From contig NZ_PGTO01000016.1 in the NCBI RefSeq assembly GCF_003284725.1, positions 1 to 64,000 on the forward strand: a stretch of 64,000 nucleotides of DNA, given 5' to 3'. The position numbers and the translations under genes were made by a program. The notes below the pieces were generated by a model. It searched no databases. It had not been told where the DNA came from and saw only the letters and a program-made list of their open reading frames with translations. Below are positions 9,749 to 18,462 of this stretch, piece by piece. How positions within the stretch are numbered: position 1 is the stretch's first letter; each line of letters starts with the position of its first letter. Source of the DNA: Paramagnetospirillum kuznetsovii (GTDB lineage Bacteria; Pseudomonadota; Alphaproteobacteria; Rhodospirillales; Magnetospirillaceae).

Positions 9749-11038
9749 CTAACCCTCCAAAGCCTTCAGCTTGGCCTGGGTGACCAGGGTGATGCCCTTT
9801 TCGGTGCGGTGGAATCGCGCCGCGTCCAGGGCGGCGTCCTCGCCAACCACGAGGCCCGGCGGCACCACGCAGCCCTGATCGACGATGCATTTCCGTAATC
9901 TGGCATGGCGGCCGATATCGACGCCCGGCAGGATGACGGAATCCTCCACCACGCAATAGCTGTTGACCCGCACATTGGAGAACAGCATGGCGCGGCGCAC
10001 GGTGGCGCCCGATATGATGCAGCCGCCCGCCACCAGGGAATCCACCGCCATGCCGCGCCGATGGTCGGAATCGAAGACGAATTTGGCGGGAGGCGACTGG
10101 GCCTGATCGGTCCAGATGGTCCAGTTCTCGTCGTAGACGTTCAATGCGGGCGTCACCGTGGTGAGGTCGATATTGGCTTCCCAATAGGCGTCGATGGTGC
10201 CCACGTCGCGCCAATAATGCTCGCGGGCGCCGTCATGCATGACACAGGAATGCTGGAAGTGATGGGCCACCACCTTATGGGTCTTGACCAGGGCCGGAAT
10301 CAGATCCTTGCCGAAATCATGGGTGGAACCAGGATTGACCGCGTCGTGGCCCAGCATGTCGAACAGAAGCTGGGCGTTGAAGATGTAAATGCCCATGCTG
10401 GCAAGGGCCATGTCGGGGCGGCCCGGCATGGGTTGCGGATGGGCGGGCTTCTCGTCGAAGCGGATGATGCGGTCGTCGTCGTCCACCGCCATGACGCCGA
10501 AACCGCGCGCGATCTCCAGCGGCACCTCGATGCAGGCGACCGAGACATCGGCCTGGCTGGCCAGATGCTGGGCCAGCATCTTGCCGTAGTTCATCTTGTA
10601 GACATGGTCTCCCGCCAGCACCAGAACATGTTCGGGCTTGTGGGCGCGGAAGATGTCCAGATTCTGGTAAACCGCGTCGGCGGTGCCCTTGTACCAGTTT
10701 TCGCCGACCGTGCGCTGCTGGGCCGGTAGAAGCTCGATGAACTCGTTGAACTCGCCGCGCAGGAAGCCCCAGCCGCGCTGGATGTGCTGCAGCAGGGAAT
10801 GGGCCTTGTACTGGGTCAGAACTCCGATGCGGCGGATTCCGGAATTGATGCAGTTCGACAAGGTGAAGTCGATGATGCGGAATTTACCGGCGAAGGGAAT
10901 GGCCGGCTTGGCGTGCCAGTCGGTGAGATCCATCAGCCGCGAACCACGGCCGCCGGCCAGCACCAAAGCCAGGGTGCGCCGCAGCCTTTCGTTCACTTCG
11001 AGGTCGATGGCATTGTTCCTGTCCGTCGGATCGAACAT
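9749..11038 (-). CDS. glgC: Glucose-1-phosphate adenylyltransferase
   Basis: A 429-residue ADP-glucose pyrophosphorylase that makes ADP-glucose from glucose-1-phosphate and ATP, the committed step of bacterial glycogen synthesis. Seen: the nucleotide-binding LVLAGGRGSRL, KPAIPFAGKFRIIDF, the WYKGTADAVYQN segment, LAGDHVYKM, FDEKP, and a C-terminal left-handed beta-helix region (GCIISGATVRRAML, SVILPGVDIGRHARL). Length matches the family. ATG 11038 has GAGGTGA a few bases upstream; a TTG directly before it is unlikely. No other glg genes are in the window. Confidence 0.95.
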   Translation of the reverse strand: MFDPTDRNNAIDLEVNERLRRTLALVLAGGRGSRLMDLTDWHAKPAIPFAGKFRIIDFTLSNCINSGIRRIGVLTQYKAHSLLQHIQRGWGFLRGEFNEFIELLPAQQRTVGENWYKGTADAVYQNLDIFRAHKPEHVLVLAGDHVYKMNYGKMLAQHLASQADVSVACIEVPLEIARGFGVMAVDDDDRIIRFDEKPAHPQPMPGRPDMALASMGIYIFNAQLLFDMLGHDAVNPGSTHDFGKDLIPALVKTHKVVAHHFQHSCVMHDGAREHYWRDVGTIDAYWEANIDLTTVTPALNVYDENWTIWTDQAQSPPAKFVFDSDHRRGMAVDSLVAGGCIISGATVRRAMLFSNVRVNSYCVVEDSVILPGVDIGRHARLRKCIVDQGCVVPPGLVVGEDAALDAARFHRTEKGITLVTQAKLKALEG

Positions 11039-11143
11039 CAATCACCTCATGAAACGTCGGGTCTAGTGACGGTGCCACAAACCGCATGGGCGCACAACCG
11101 CGCCAGGGGCGGGGCGGCCATGTGACCTTCGACTGGCGTCGGA

Positions 11144-11569
11144 TCAAGGCGTGCAGATATAGGGACGGTACTCGAAATCCTCGATTTCGATATGATGCAC
11201 CAGCCAGCCGGTCATGAAGGTATGCAGTTCGGCGGCGATGCGACGGTAGTTGTCGGGGGTGAGCAGGCCGGCGATTTCCAAGACCCGCTGCGCGATGGTC
11301 TGATGGGAATGGCGATGAAGGTCCAGAAAAGGAAAATTCGCCTTCGCCATCATCCCCTCTTCCTCGGTGAAGTGATAGCTGATGTAGCTGTTCAACTCGG
11401 AGATGATATTCGCCATGGCATCGAAGCCTGCGGCATTTTCCTCGACCTTGATGATTTCATCGAGCAGAAGGAACAGCTTCTGATGATGCTGGTCGAGGAC
11501 GGAATTTCCAACGCTCAGGTCCGGGGTCCAGGCCAATTCAGGGCACTCTCTGGTTACGTAATTCCACAT
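11144..11569 (-). CDS. Bacteriohemerythrin
   Basis: A 141-residue single-domain hemerythrin, a non-haem di-iron oxygen-binding protein of the cytosol. The iron ligands are visible in order: an N-terminal His region, VLDQHHQKLF, YHFTEEEGMM, LHRHSHQ and WLVHHIEIEDFEY. Length is typical. The preceding phosphodiesterase gene ends at 11594 and a TTG at 11593 is directly behind its stop, so coupled translation from TTG (8 residues longer) is possible. The chosen ATG 11569 has no well-spaced Shine-Dalgarno. Context suggests oxygen supply, storage or sensing linked to the EAL protein. Confidence 0.9.
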   Translation of the reverse strand: MWNYVTRECPELAWTPDLSVGNSVLDQHHQKLFLLLDEIIKVEENAAGFDAMANIISELNSYISYHFTEEEGMMAKANFPFLDLHRHSHQTIAQRVLEIAGLLTPDNYRRIAAELHTFMTGWLVHHIEIEDFEYRPYICTP

Positions 11570-11593
11570 ACTCCGAAGTGACGCGGCGATCAA

Positions 11594-13339
11594 TCATGAA
11601 CCGTCGCTGGAAGATCCCGATCCCGCTCCGCTTCCTCCGCTGAAGAACAAAAGGCCGTTGCGCCATTGGGTGACGGGCGTCATCCACGGGGCCTTGTTGC
11701 CGGGTTGCTTCTTGGATGGCTGCATGGGCTTGCCGAAAAAATAGCCCTGGCCGTAGCGGACGTTGTAGACGCGCAGCAGATTGGCGGTGGCTTCGTCCTC
11801 GATATGCTCGGCGATGGTGGCGATCTTGAGCTCGCGGCACAATTGCGTGATGGCGCGCAGAAAAGGGAGGCTGTCGCCCTTGCCGGAGGCCTCGCGCACA
11901 TAGCTTCCGTCGATCTTGACGTGATCGACCTTGAGGCCGCGCAGATAATGGAAGGCGGCGGCACCCGCACCGAAGTCGTCAATTCCCACGGGATGGCCGC
12001 GTCCGCGGATTTCCTGGATCACCGCATTGACCGCCACAAGGTCGGAGATCGCCGCCGATTCGGTCAGTTCGAACAGCAGGCGGCCACGAAGGTCCGACGC
12101 CCCGATGATCAGACGCAGCAGCCGCCCGGCCAGGGATGAACTGGACAGGGTGCGCCCCGACAGATTGACAGCGAAGCGCATGCTGGGCTCGGCGCCGACG
12201 CCCTCGCGCATGAAGGCGATGGCGCGGGTCAGGATGGCGAGGTCCAGTTCACCGACCAGGCCGGTATCCTCGGCGAAAACGACGGTATTGTAGGGCGAGG
12301 CGCCGCTGCCGCCAAATCGGACCAGGCATTCGAAATGGTGGACGGCATTGCTCCACAGATCGACGATAGGCTGGAAATACAGCTGGAAGTCGCCGCTGCC
12401 GATGGTCTGCTTGACCTCGCGCATCTTGCTGACCGTCAGCGACAGCGACGGTTGCGCCATCTTCGACAGTTCCTGGATGGTGGCGCCGCTGTCCTGGCTG
12501 AAGCGGTTGAGGGTATAGATCAGCGCGCTGGTGGCCTCTTGCGAGGAAATGCCGTCGGTGTTGAATTGGACGCTGGTGGTCGAGGGATGCAACTTGGCCC
12601 CCATGACCGAACTGGCAAGATCGGCGATGGTGGCTTCGATATCCAGGGACGACACGTCGGGGCCGTGGATCAGCCCGTATTTGGAATCTCCCAGATCGGC
12701 GGCGGCATCGCCGCCCACCGAACACTGGCGCAGATATTCGGTGAAGCGGTTGATGAAACCGGCGGTGGCCTCGGCCCCGACCTTGGTGCGCAGATCGGCC
12801 AGTTCCGGCAGATCCAGCAAGGTCATGCGATAGGAATCATCGTCGTCCTTGGCGCTTTCCTTGATCAGGCTGCCGGCCAGGGCCTCGAAGCCCTCGCGGC
12901 CCAGCAAGCCTTCCTCGTTGCGCTTGATGGAGGGCGACATGATGGTGCCGCTATGGGTCAGCACAAGAAGCAGGCGGCCCTCATGGTCGGGATGGGGATA
13001 GCCGGACAACGCCACCGGCACGCTGCCGCCGTCGTCGGGCAGCGCCACATGCAACAAAGTATGGCGGACCCGCTCGCCCTTTGCCATGCGCTTCAGGGCG
13101 TTGGAGGCGCGCGATTGATCTTCCGGGCAGATCAGCTCCGGCAGCGTCATGGTGGCCAGCAGGCGGGCAGGCCGTCCCACCAGGGACATGGAGGCGCCGA
13201 TGGCAAAGATGATGCGCCCGGAATGATCGGACTCCATCAACAGGTCGGCGGCGGCGAAGGCGAAGGCGACATAGGCTTCCTGCGGCTGCCCCAAACGGGC
13301 GCCGGGCTGGCCATCTGTCACTTTCTGCTCTTTCCCCAT
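11594..13339 (-). CDS. EAL-domain cyclic-di-GMP phosphodiesterase with N-terminal PAS-like region
   Basis: A 581-residue cytosolic protein. Residues about 25-130 look PAS-like (LLMESDHSGRIIFAIGASM). A middle region of unclear family follows, then an EAL domain at about 320-555. The catalytic signature residues are there: ECL in place of EAL, NLSG, FELTES, DDFGAG, KIDG, AEHIE and QGYFFGKP. This suggests an active hydrolase turning c-di-GMP into pGpG. The C-terminal tail is Gly/Ser-rich. No GGDEF signature is visible. GGGGAG sits just upstream of ATG 13339. The stop directly abuts the hemerythrin gene, implying joint expression. Confidence 0.85.
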   Translation of the reverse strand: MGKEQKVTDGQPGARLGQPQEAYVAFAFAAADLLMESDHSGRIIFAIGASMSLVGRPARLLATMTLPELICPEDQSRASNALKRMAKGERVRHTLLHVALPDDGGSVPVALSGYPHPDHEGRLLLVLTHSGTIMSPSIKRNEEGLLGREGFEALAGSLIKESAKDDDDSYRMTLLDLPELADLRTKVGAEATAGFINRFTEYLRQCSVGGDAAADLGDSKYGLIHGPDVSSLDIEATIADLASSVMGAKLHPSTTSVQFNTDGISSQEATSALIYTLNRFSQDSGATIQELSKMAQPSLSLTVSKMREVKQTIGSGDFQLYFQPIVDLWSNAVHHFECLVRFGGSGASPYNTVVFAEDTGLVGELDLAILTRAIAFMREGVGAEPSMRFAVNLSGRTLSSSSLAGRLLRLIIGASDLRGRLLFELTESAAISDLVAVNAVIQEIRGRGHPVGIDDFGAGAAAFHYLRGLKVDHVKIDGSYVREASGKGDSLPFLRAITQLCRELKIATIAEHIEDEATANLLRVYNVRYGQGYFFGKPMQPSKKQPGNKAPWMTPVTQWRNGLLFFSGGSGAGSGSSSDGS

Positions 13340-13616
13340 TCACTCCCCACCGGACGAAACGGTCATGGTCATTTACATGATAGTGATATCACCAAGTGAA
13401 TGGAAATAATTGTAACGAAAAGAAACGCCATGCACGGCGATAGGTATTGATTGGCGATCTCGTCAACCGGCTTTCATTTGGGTTGCAATGGCGCATTTTT
13501 ATGGGGTGCGTGAAGTGGCTGGGAATCATCAGCGGCAGTCCATCGAGGGGGGCATGGTCGCCGACCTCGTCGCTCATATCAAGGCGGTGTCCGGCCATCG
13601 CCAGCCCGTTGGCGAT
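13340..13616. other. Intergenic region upstream of the EAL gene and beyond the phosphopantetheinyl transferase gene
   Basis: About 277 bp without a supported gene. The part near 13370-13445 is relatively AT-rich and is the likely promoter area for the EAL-hemerythrin transcript. Short open frames on both strands have no family resemblance and were not called. No convincing terminator stem is visible. Confidence 0.4.
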
Positions 13617-14270
13617 CTATTGCGCCTCATGGCCATCTGCCATGTCCCAAGTTCCGTCCATGACCGTCGTCGCCAGGGCGATGCTGAGGCCGTGGCGGTG
13701 GGAATGGTGGATTGACCAGCACGTGCCGTCCATCTCGAGCCGGGAGGTCTGATGGCGAGCCCCCATCAAAGCTGCGCCATTGACCGCCATGGCGGCGGCC
13801 AATCCTCCTCCGTCGGCCTTGCCGATGGCTTCTCGGATGGTCCAGAAATCATAAAAGGCGGTCGGTCCCTCGATTTCGATCAGATCCTGCTCCTCCGGCG
13901 AAAAGAAGGTGGCGGCAATCTCCTGAACTGAGCGGTCGACGCCAAGCACCTCGATGTCGATGCCGATGCGGCCGCGATCCGTGGCGGCGCAGGCGACCCA
14001 GGGGCCGGAATGGCTGATGGAAAAATCCGGCCCAGGCCGACCGTGGATGTCAACGGCAAAAGGGCGCCCATTGCCATCGGTCTTGATGATCCAGTCCCGC
14101 CCCGATAGCCCTGTCGTATCTTCGATCAGGCGGCGTACCATGGCACGTCCAAGCACGCTCTGTTGAGCCTTCGCCCCTATATGGCGAGTCCGGTCGGCGG
14201 GGGTGGCGTGGCTTTCAACCAAGACGGATGCCTCGGAACTGCCCACCGAATGGATGTATAGGAGGGTCAT
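13617..14270 (-). CDS. 4'-phosphopantetheinyl transferase (Sfp type)
   Basis: A 217-residue enzyme predicted to load phosphopantetheine from CoA onto acyl carrier proteins. Family motifs are visible: FSISHSGPWVACA, the metal-binding GIGIDIEV-like RIGIDIEVLG, and the FWTIREAIGKADGGG helix, where Arg replaces the usual first Lys of WxxKEA. It is divergent from the aryl polyene operon, with about 57 bp between starts, so its natural clients are the two carrier proteins at 15776-16287. ATG 14270 and ATG 14282 are both possible. Much longer upstream extensions overlap apeC in antisense and are not credible. Confidence 0.85.
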   Translation of the reverse strand: MTLLYIHSVGSSEASVLVESHATPADRTRHIGAKAQQSVLGRAMVRRLIEDTTGLSGRDWIIKTDGNGRPFAVDIHGRPGPDFSISHSGPWVACAATDRGRIGIDIEVLGVDRSVQEIAATFFSPEEQDLIEIEGPTAFYDFWTIREAIGKADGGGLAAAMAVNGAALMGARHQTSRLEMDGTCWSIHHSHRHGLSIALATTVMDGTWDMADGHEAQ

Positions 14271-14327
14271 GACTTCACTCATTCCCTTTGCCGTGCTACC
14301 GTTCCGGCGCTTCTCGCGCTTTGCCTC

Positions 14328-15017
14328 ATGCGGAACATGGCTGACCATATCACTTTTAATATAGCAGGCTGGGCGGCTTGGACAGGCGATGCCTGGGCCT
14401 TGTCCGGAACCGTCCAGGACGAGGAGCGGAACGCGGTTCCCGCCAGCTTGAAGCGGCGGGTTAGCGCCTGCGGACGTAAGGCGCTGGAAGCCGCATGGGC
14501 CGTTCTGCCCCAGGGCGCGGCCCCGAGGCTGGTATTGAGTTCGCGCCATGGTGAGTATCAGCGGACCTATGGATTGCTCATATCCCTCGCCGAGGATGGC
14601 AGTGTTTCTCCTGCGGAATTCAGCCTCTCGGTCCACCATGCACTGGTCGGCTTGCTGTCCATCGCCACGGCCAATCGGGCCGGTCACACCGCCATCGCGG
14701 CCGGTGAGGAGTCCTTTGCCTATGGTTTGTTGGAAGCCGCCGTTTCCGTCGGTCAAGACATGGCGCCCGTCCTGTTGATCCATTTCGACGAGCCGCTGCC
14801 CGCGTGCTATGCGGCCATCAGCGAGTCCGACCCACCCGCCATGGCTTTGGCGGTCTTGCTGACTCCGGGCGGCGACGGGGAGGCCGTCGCCATGGTGCGG
14901 GCTCAAGATGATGGTATCGCCGCCGAAAAGGGCATCGCGCAAGAGTTCCTGGATTTCCTTGGGTCAGGCGAATCCGCGCGCCGATCCGGGCGTTGGAGTT
15001 GGCGCCGTGTTGCTTGA
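14328..15017 (+). CDS. apeC: Ketosynthase-like chain length factor of aryl polyene synthesis
   Basis: A 229-residue protein resembling only the N-terminal half of a beta-ketoacyl synthase (Ketoacyl-synt_2 type). In the region where a ketosynthase carries its nucleophilic Cys, this one reads ANRAGHTAIAAGEESFAY, with no Cys, as expected for a non-catalytic chain length factor. In studied aryl polyene systems this subunit pairs with a full ketosynthase (ApeO, here at 23953). It is the first gene of the long operon. The next gene starts inside its last 11 bases. ATG 14337 is an alternative start three codons later. Confidence 0.8.
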   Translation: MRNMADHITFNIAGWAAWTGDAWALSGTVQDEERNAVPASLKRRVSACGRKALEAAWAVLPQGAAPRLVLSSRHGEYQRTYGLLISLAEDGSVSPAEFSLSVHHALVGLLSIATANRAGHTAIAAGEESFAYGLLEAAVSVGQDMAPVLLIHFDEPLPACYAAISESDPPAMALAVLLTPGGDGEAVAMVRAQDDGIAAEKGIAQEFLDFLGSGESARRSGRWSWRRVA

Positions 15018-15783
15018 ACGACTGGATCGGGGCTGGCGGTGCCTGGGCACGGGACTATTCCTGGCGGTGATCGGCCTGGGCGGCTCGTTTCTGGCCCTGA
15101 CCGTGTTTCCCGTCATCGTGCTTTTCGTCCGAGATCCCCTGGCGCGGCAGCGGCGTATCCAATCGGTGATCCGTGCCAGTTTCAAACTTTATTGCGCCGC
15201 GATCCAGGCCTTCCGCGTCGCCGATATCGAAGTGATCGGGGCGGAGCAATTGGAACAATTGCGCGGCGCCTTGGTGATCGCCAACCACCCGTCATTGCTG
15301 GACGTGGTCATGATCATGGCCGCCTTGCCCCATGCCCAATGCGTGGTCAAGGCCGGGCTGTTGCGCCATCCATTCTTCCGCCTTACCGTCCAGGGCGCAG
15401 GCTACATTCCCAATGATCTGGAGCCGGAGGCTCTGATGGCGGCCTGTGTCGCCACCTTGCGGGCGGGCAATAATCTGATCGTCTTTCCCGAAGGCACGCG
15501 GACGATCAAGGGACACTGGAAGCCGTTTCACCGAGGATTTGCCAATATCGCCACCCTGGCCAGGGCGGATGTGCAGTTGCTGAGGATTGACTGCGAGCCG
15601 TCGGCCCTGCACAAAGGCAACCCGTGGTGGAAGGTGGCCGAGAGGCGGACCGTGTTTCGGCTGACCGTGGGGCAATGCCTGGACATCCGTCAGTTCCTGG
15701 ACCAGCAGTACAGGTCGGTGGCGGTCCGTAAATTGGTATCCTTCATCGAGACTCATTACCGGGAAGTGCTGGGGCATGGATGA
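15007..15783 (+). CDS. apeD: Lysophospholipid acyltransferase-family protein
   Basis: A 258-residue 1-acylglycerol-3-phosphate acyltransferase-type protein with a hydrophobic N-terminal anchor (about residues 13-42). The catalytic HxxxxD motif is NHPSLLD (H94, D99) and the second motif FPEGTRT is at 160-166. In aryl polyene loci this enzyme is thought to help attach the polyene carboxylate to a membrane lipid. GTG 15007 is the start that keeps the family's usual length; it overlaps apeC by 11 bases. The next gene (ACP) overlaps by 8. Confidence 0.85.
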   Translation: MLLERLDRGWRCLGTGLFLAVIGLGGSFLALTVFPVIVLFVRDPLARQRRIQSVIRASFKLYCAAIQAFRVADIEVIGAEQLEQLRGALVIANHPSLLDVVMIMAALPHAQCVVKAGLLRHPFFRLTVQGAGYIPNDLEPEALMAACVATLRAGNNLIVFPEGTRTIKGHWKPFHRGFANIATLARADVQLLRIDCEPSALHKGNPWWKVAERRTVFRLTVGQCLDIRQFLDQQYRSVAVRKLVSFIETHYREVLGHG

Positions 15784-16045
15784 TCTGGAGAGTGAGCTGA
15801 AGCGGTTGATCGTTTCGGCCTTGATGCTGGAGGACTTGGCGCCCGAGGATATCGGCAGCGACGAGGCCTTGTTCGGCGATGCGGGCTTGGGGCTCGATTC
15901 CATCGATGCCCTTGAATTGGGCGTCGCCATCCGCAAGACCTATGGCATCAAGATCGAAACCGTTTCCGATGAGGTACGGGCGCATTTCGCGACTGTCCGT
16001 GCGCTGGCCGCCTTCATTCGGAGCAATGGGGGTAATGCGCCGTGA
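15776..16045 (+). CDS. apeE: Acyl carrier protein 1 of the aryl polyene locus
   Basis: An 89-residue acidic acyl carrier protein. The phosphopantetheine attachment serine is S42 in GLDSIDALEL. Four-helix-bundle length and charge pattern fit. It would carry the growing aryl polyene chain as a thioester. It overlaps apeD by 8 bases and the second ACP gene by 4 (GTGA). Confidence 0.9.
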   Translation: MDDLESELKRLIVSALMLEDLAPEDIGSDEALFGDAGLGLDSIDALELGVAIRKTYGIKIETVSDEVRAHFATVRALAAFIRSNGGNAP

Positions 16046-16287
16046 CCCGAGACGAAATCTTCACCACCCTGTCCGGTTATCTCCAGGAGATGTTCGAAGT
16101 CCCGGCCGAGCGCGTCACCTTGCAGGCCAAGTTATTCGAGGATTTGGACCTGGACAGCATCGACGCGGTTGATCTGGTGGTGCGCCTGCAAGACCTGACC
16201 GGAAAGAAGATCTCGCCCGAGGCCTTCAAGACGGTGCGCACGGTCTCCGACGTGGTGGACCGCGTTCATGACCTTCTTACCGAATAG
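16042..16287 (+). CDS. apeF: Acyl carrier protein 2 of the aryl polyene locus
   Basis: An 81-residue acyl carrier protein with attachment serine S39 in DLDSIDAVDL. It starts with GTG overlapping the stop of the first ACP gene. Two tandem ACPs are a constant feature of aryl polyene loci; one is thought to serve starter or elongation steps different from the other. Overlaps the following membrane-protein gene by 20 bases. Confidence 0.9.
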   Translation: MTRDEIFTTLSGYLQEMFEVPAERVTLQAKLFEDLDLDSIDAVDLVVRLQDLTGKKISPEAFKTVRTVSDVVDRVHDLLTE

Positions 16288-16837
16288 CCGTTCCGTCATT
16301 CCGGTGATCCTGGCCGTTCTGGGGGCGGCCTATCCGCTGATGGTTTATCTTTTGCTGGGCCGTGTCCCGGCCTTGGCTATCGTCATGATGGCCTTGGCTC
16401 TGGTGGGGGCGCGACTCGGCGTGGTCCGGGGCGCCGCGGCCACCCGCTTTCTGGTGCCCATATTGATTGCGGTCGCGGTCGCCACCGGTGGCCTGGCCCT
16501 GGCGGACGCGACCCTGGCGGCCTTGGCCTATCCCATCTTGATGAGCCTGGGCATGGCCGCCGCCTTTGGCTTTTCCCTGCGCGACGGTCCCAGCCTGATC
16601 GAGTTGTTCGCCAGTCTGACCAATCCCGATCCCAGCCCGTCGGCCCGGCGCTACATGCGCAAATTGACCATGGTCTGGACCGCCTTCCTGGTGGCCAACG
16701 CCATGATTTCGGGCCTGACCCTGGCCTGGGGCGATACGGTGATTTGGGCGCTTTATAACGGACTGATCAGCTATATCCTGATGGGGGCGCTGTTCGTGGG
16801 GGACGTCCTGGTGCGGCGAAGGCTGACATCGTCATGA
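16268..16837 (+). CDS. apeG: COG4648-type membrane protein of the aryl polyene locus
   Basis: A 189-residue integral membrane protein with several hydrophobic helices (about 10-30, 35-50, 55-75, 80-100, 130-150 and 158-180). Between them lies a polar loop with SLTNPDPSPSARRYMRKLT. This loop and length match the conserved but uncharacterised membrane protein found between the ACP and ligase genes in aryl polyene loci. A role in anchoring the synthase or product at the inner membrane is inferred. It overlaps apeF by 20 bases and the ligase-dehydratase gene by 4. Confidence 0.8.
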   Translation: MTFLPNSRSVIPVILAVLGAAYPLMVYLLLGRVPALAIVMMALALVGARLGVVRGAAATRFLVPILIAVAVATGGLALADATLAALAYPILMSLGMAAAFGFSLRDGPSLIELFASLTNPDPSPSARRYMRKLTMVWTAFLVANAMISGLTLAWGDTVIWALYNGLISYILMGALFVGDVLVRRRLTSS

Positions 16838-18462
16838 CCCCCCTGGCTCGATTGCACGCGGCGCCGTTCCTGCCCGATCAAGTGGTTGCGTTTCGGGGGG
16901 GCGAGCGTCTGACCTGGGGGCGGTTCAAGGCCGAGGTCGGCGGTGCCGCCCATGAGCTTGCCGCCTGCCGAAGCGTGGCGCTGGCATGCCAGGACAGCTG
17001 GCGCTTCGCCGTGTGCCTCTTCGCGCTTCTGAGCAATGGCGCCAGCGTGATCGTGGCGGCCAATACCCAGCCGGAGACCCTGGCGGCACTCGCCGGGGAG
17101 GTGGACCGGATCATCGACGACGGTTTCGTCCCAAGCCTGGGTGAATGGGGCATGGCCCCGGTGGCGGACCGAATGCTGCTTCAGTTCCACACCTCCGGTT
17201 CCACCGGTGCGGCCAAGCGTATCGGACGCAGTCTCGCTCAGATGGACATGGAGATCGCCGCCCTGGAGTCCCTGTGGGGGAGGCAATTGGCGGGCGCGCC
17301 CACCCTGGCGACGGTCCCCCATCAGCACGTCTATGGGCTGACCTTCAAATTGCTGTGGCCCTTGGCGGCCGGAAGGCCATTTTTCACGCGTCAGCATGAT
17401 CTGTGGGAAGATGTGCTGGCCGATCTGCCGCCCGGCGCCATTCTGGTCACCAGCCCATCCCACTTGACCCGCCTGGGCGGGCTGGAGCCGGTGGCGCATT
17501 CCCCCCGTCTGGTCTTGTCCGCCGGTGCGCCCTTGCCCGAGGCGGCGGCGGCGGCGGCGCGGGGTCTGCTGCGGGTGCCCGTGACCGAGATCTATGGCAG
17601 TACCGAGACCGGCGCCGTCGCCACCCGGACCAGGGACGGGAGGGAAGGGGCCTGGAGCGCTCTTCCGGGCTATGGTGTCCGGCGCGATGGGGCCGGATTG
17701 TTGGAACTGGATGCCTTTGGCCAGACCGTCACCCTGGCCGACCGGATCGATCTGGAGGCCGATGGGCGCTTTCATTTGCGCGGACGCGCCGACAGGATCG
17801 CCAAGATCGAGGGCAAGCGGATCGACCTGGATGATGTGGAGCGCATCCTGGGCGCCCTGGAGGGGGTGGAATCGGCATCGGTTCTTGTCCTCGAAGGCCA
17901 TCAACCCGCCCTGGCCGCCGTCGTGGTGCCCAGTGACGCCGGGCGCGAGCATCTGGACAGGCTTGGCGCCTTCAGGTTCAGCCGTCTGCTGCGCAAGGCG
18001 GCGGCGGCCGGTCTGGAACCGGCGGGCCTGCCGCGGCGCTGGCGATTCGTCGAGACCATGCCCATGGCCACCATGGGCAAGCGGCGCGCTCGCGACATGG
18101 CGGCCTTGTTCGAAGATGCGCCCCGCCTCCCCCCCGTTTCAGCGCTCCGCTCAACCGGGGCCGACGACGTGGAGATCGACCTTCAATTGGACCCGGACCT
18201 GTTTTGGTTCCAGGGGCATTTTCCCGGCCATCCCATTCTGCCCGGGGTGGTGCAAGTGGACTGGGCGCTCCACTTCGCCCGGACGGAATTGATGCTTGAT
18301 CTGCCCGCCGCCCGTGAGTTTCAGATCAAGTTCAAGGCCGTCATGACGGCGGGCGACACGCCGACCCTGATCCTGCGCCATGACCGGGCCAAGGGGCGCT
18401 TGACCTTCGAATATCGTGATCGCGCCATCCGCTATTCCAGCGGCACGGTCTATCTGTCATGA
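16834..18462 (+). CDS. Fused acyl-ACP ligase (adenylating) and 3-hydroxyacyl dehydratase
   Basis: A 542-residue two-domain protein. Residues about 1-435 are an AMP-forming ligase: P-loop HTSGSTGAAKR, then EIYGSTETGA, LRGRADRIAKIEGKRIDL, and the catalytic Lys region TMGKRRARD. Residues about 440-542 are a hotdog dehydratase with WFQGHFPGHPILPGVVQVD (near 458-476). These correspond to ApeH and ApeI of studied aryl polyene loci, which are separate genes there. The ligase would load an aromatic acid starter onto an ACP; the dehydratase removes water from 3-hydroxyacyl intermediates. ATGA overlaps join it to both neighbours. Both halves look intact. Confidence 0.85.
   Translation: MTPLARLHAAPFLPDQVVAFRGGERLTWGRFKAEVGGAAHELAACRSVALACQDSWRFAVCLFALLSNGASVIVAANTQPETLAALAGEVDRIIDDGFVPSLGEWGMAPVADRMLLQFHTSGSTGAAKRIGRSLAQMDMEIAALESLWGRQLAGAPTLATVPHQHVYGLTFKLLWPLAAGRPFFTRQHDLWEDVLADLPPGAILVTSPSHLTRLGGLEPVAHSPRLVLSAGAPLPEAAAAAARGLLRVPVTEIYGSTETGAVATRTRDGREGAWSALPGYGVRRDGAGLLELDAFGQTVTLADRIDLEADGRFHLRGRADRIAKIEGKRIDLDDVERILGALEGVESASVLVLEGHQPALAAVVVPSDAGREHLDRLGAFRFSRLLRKAAAAGLEPAGLPRRWRFVETMPMATMGKRRARDMAALFEDAPRLPPVSALRSTGADDVEIDLQLDPDLFWFQGHFPGHPILPGVVQVDWALHFARTELMLDLPAAREFQIKFKAVMTAGDTPTLILRHDRAKGRLTFEYRDRAIRYSSGTVYLS

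Noticed and set aside
12335-13399. Plus-strand open frame antisense to the EAL gene
   Set aside because: Low-complexity antisense translation; the EAL gene on the other strand has all its signature motifs.
14283-14942. Upstream extension of the phosphopantetheinyl transferase frame
   Set aside because: It runs antisense through apeC and has no family similarity; the transferase domain starts at 14270 or 14282.
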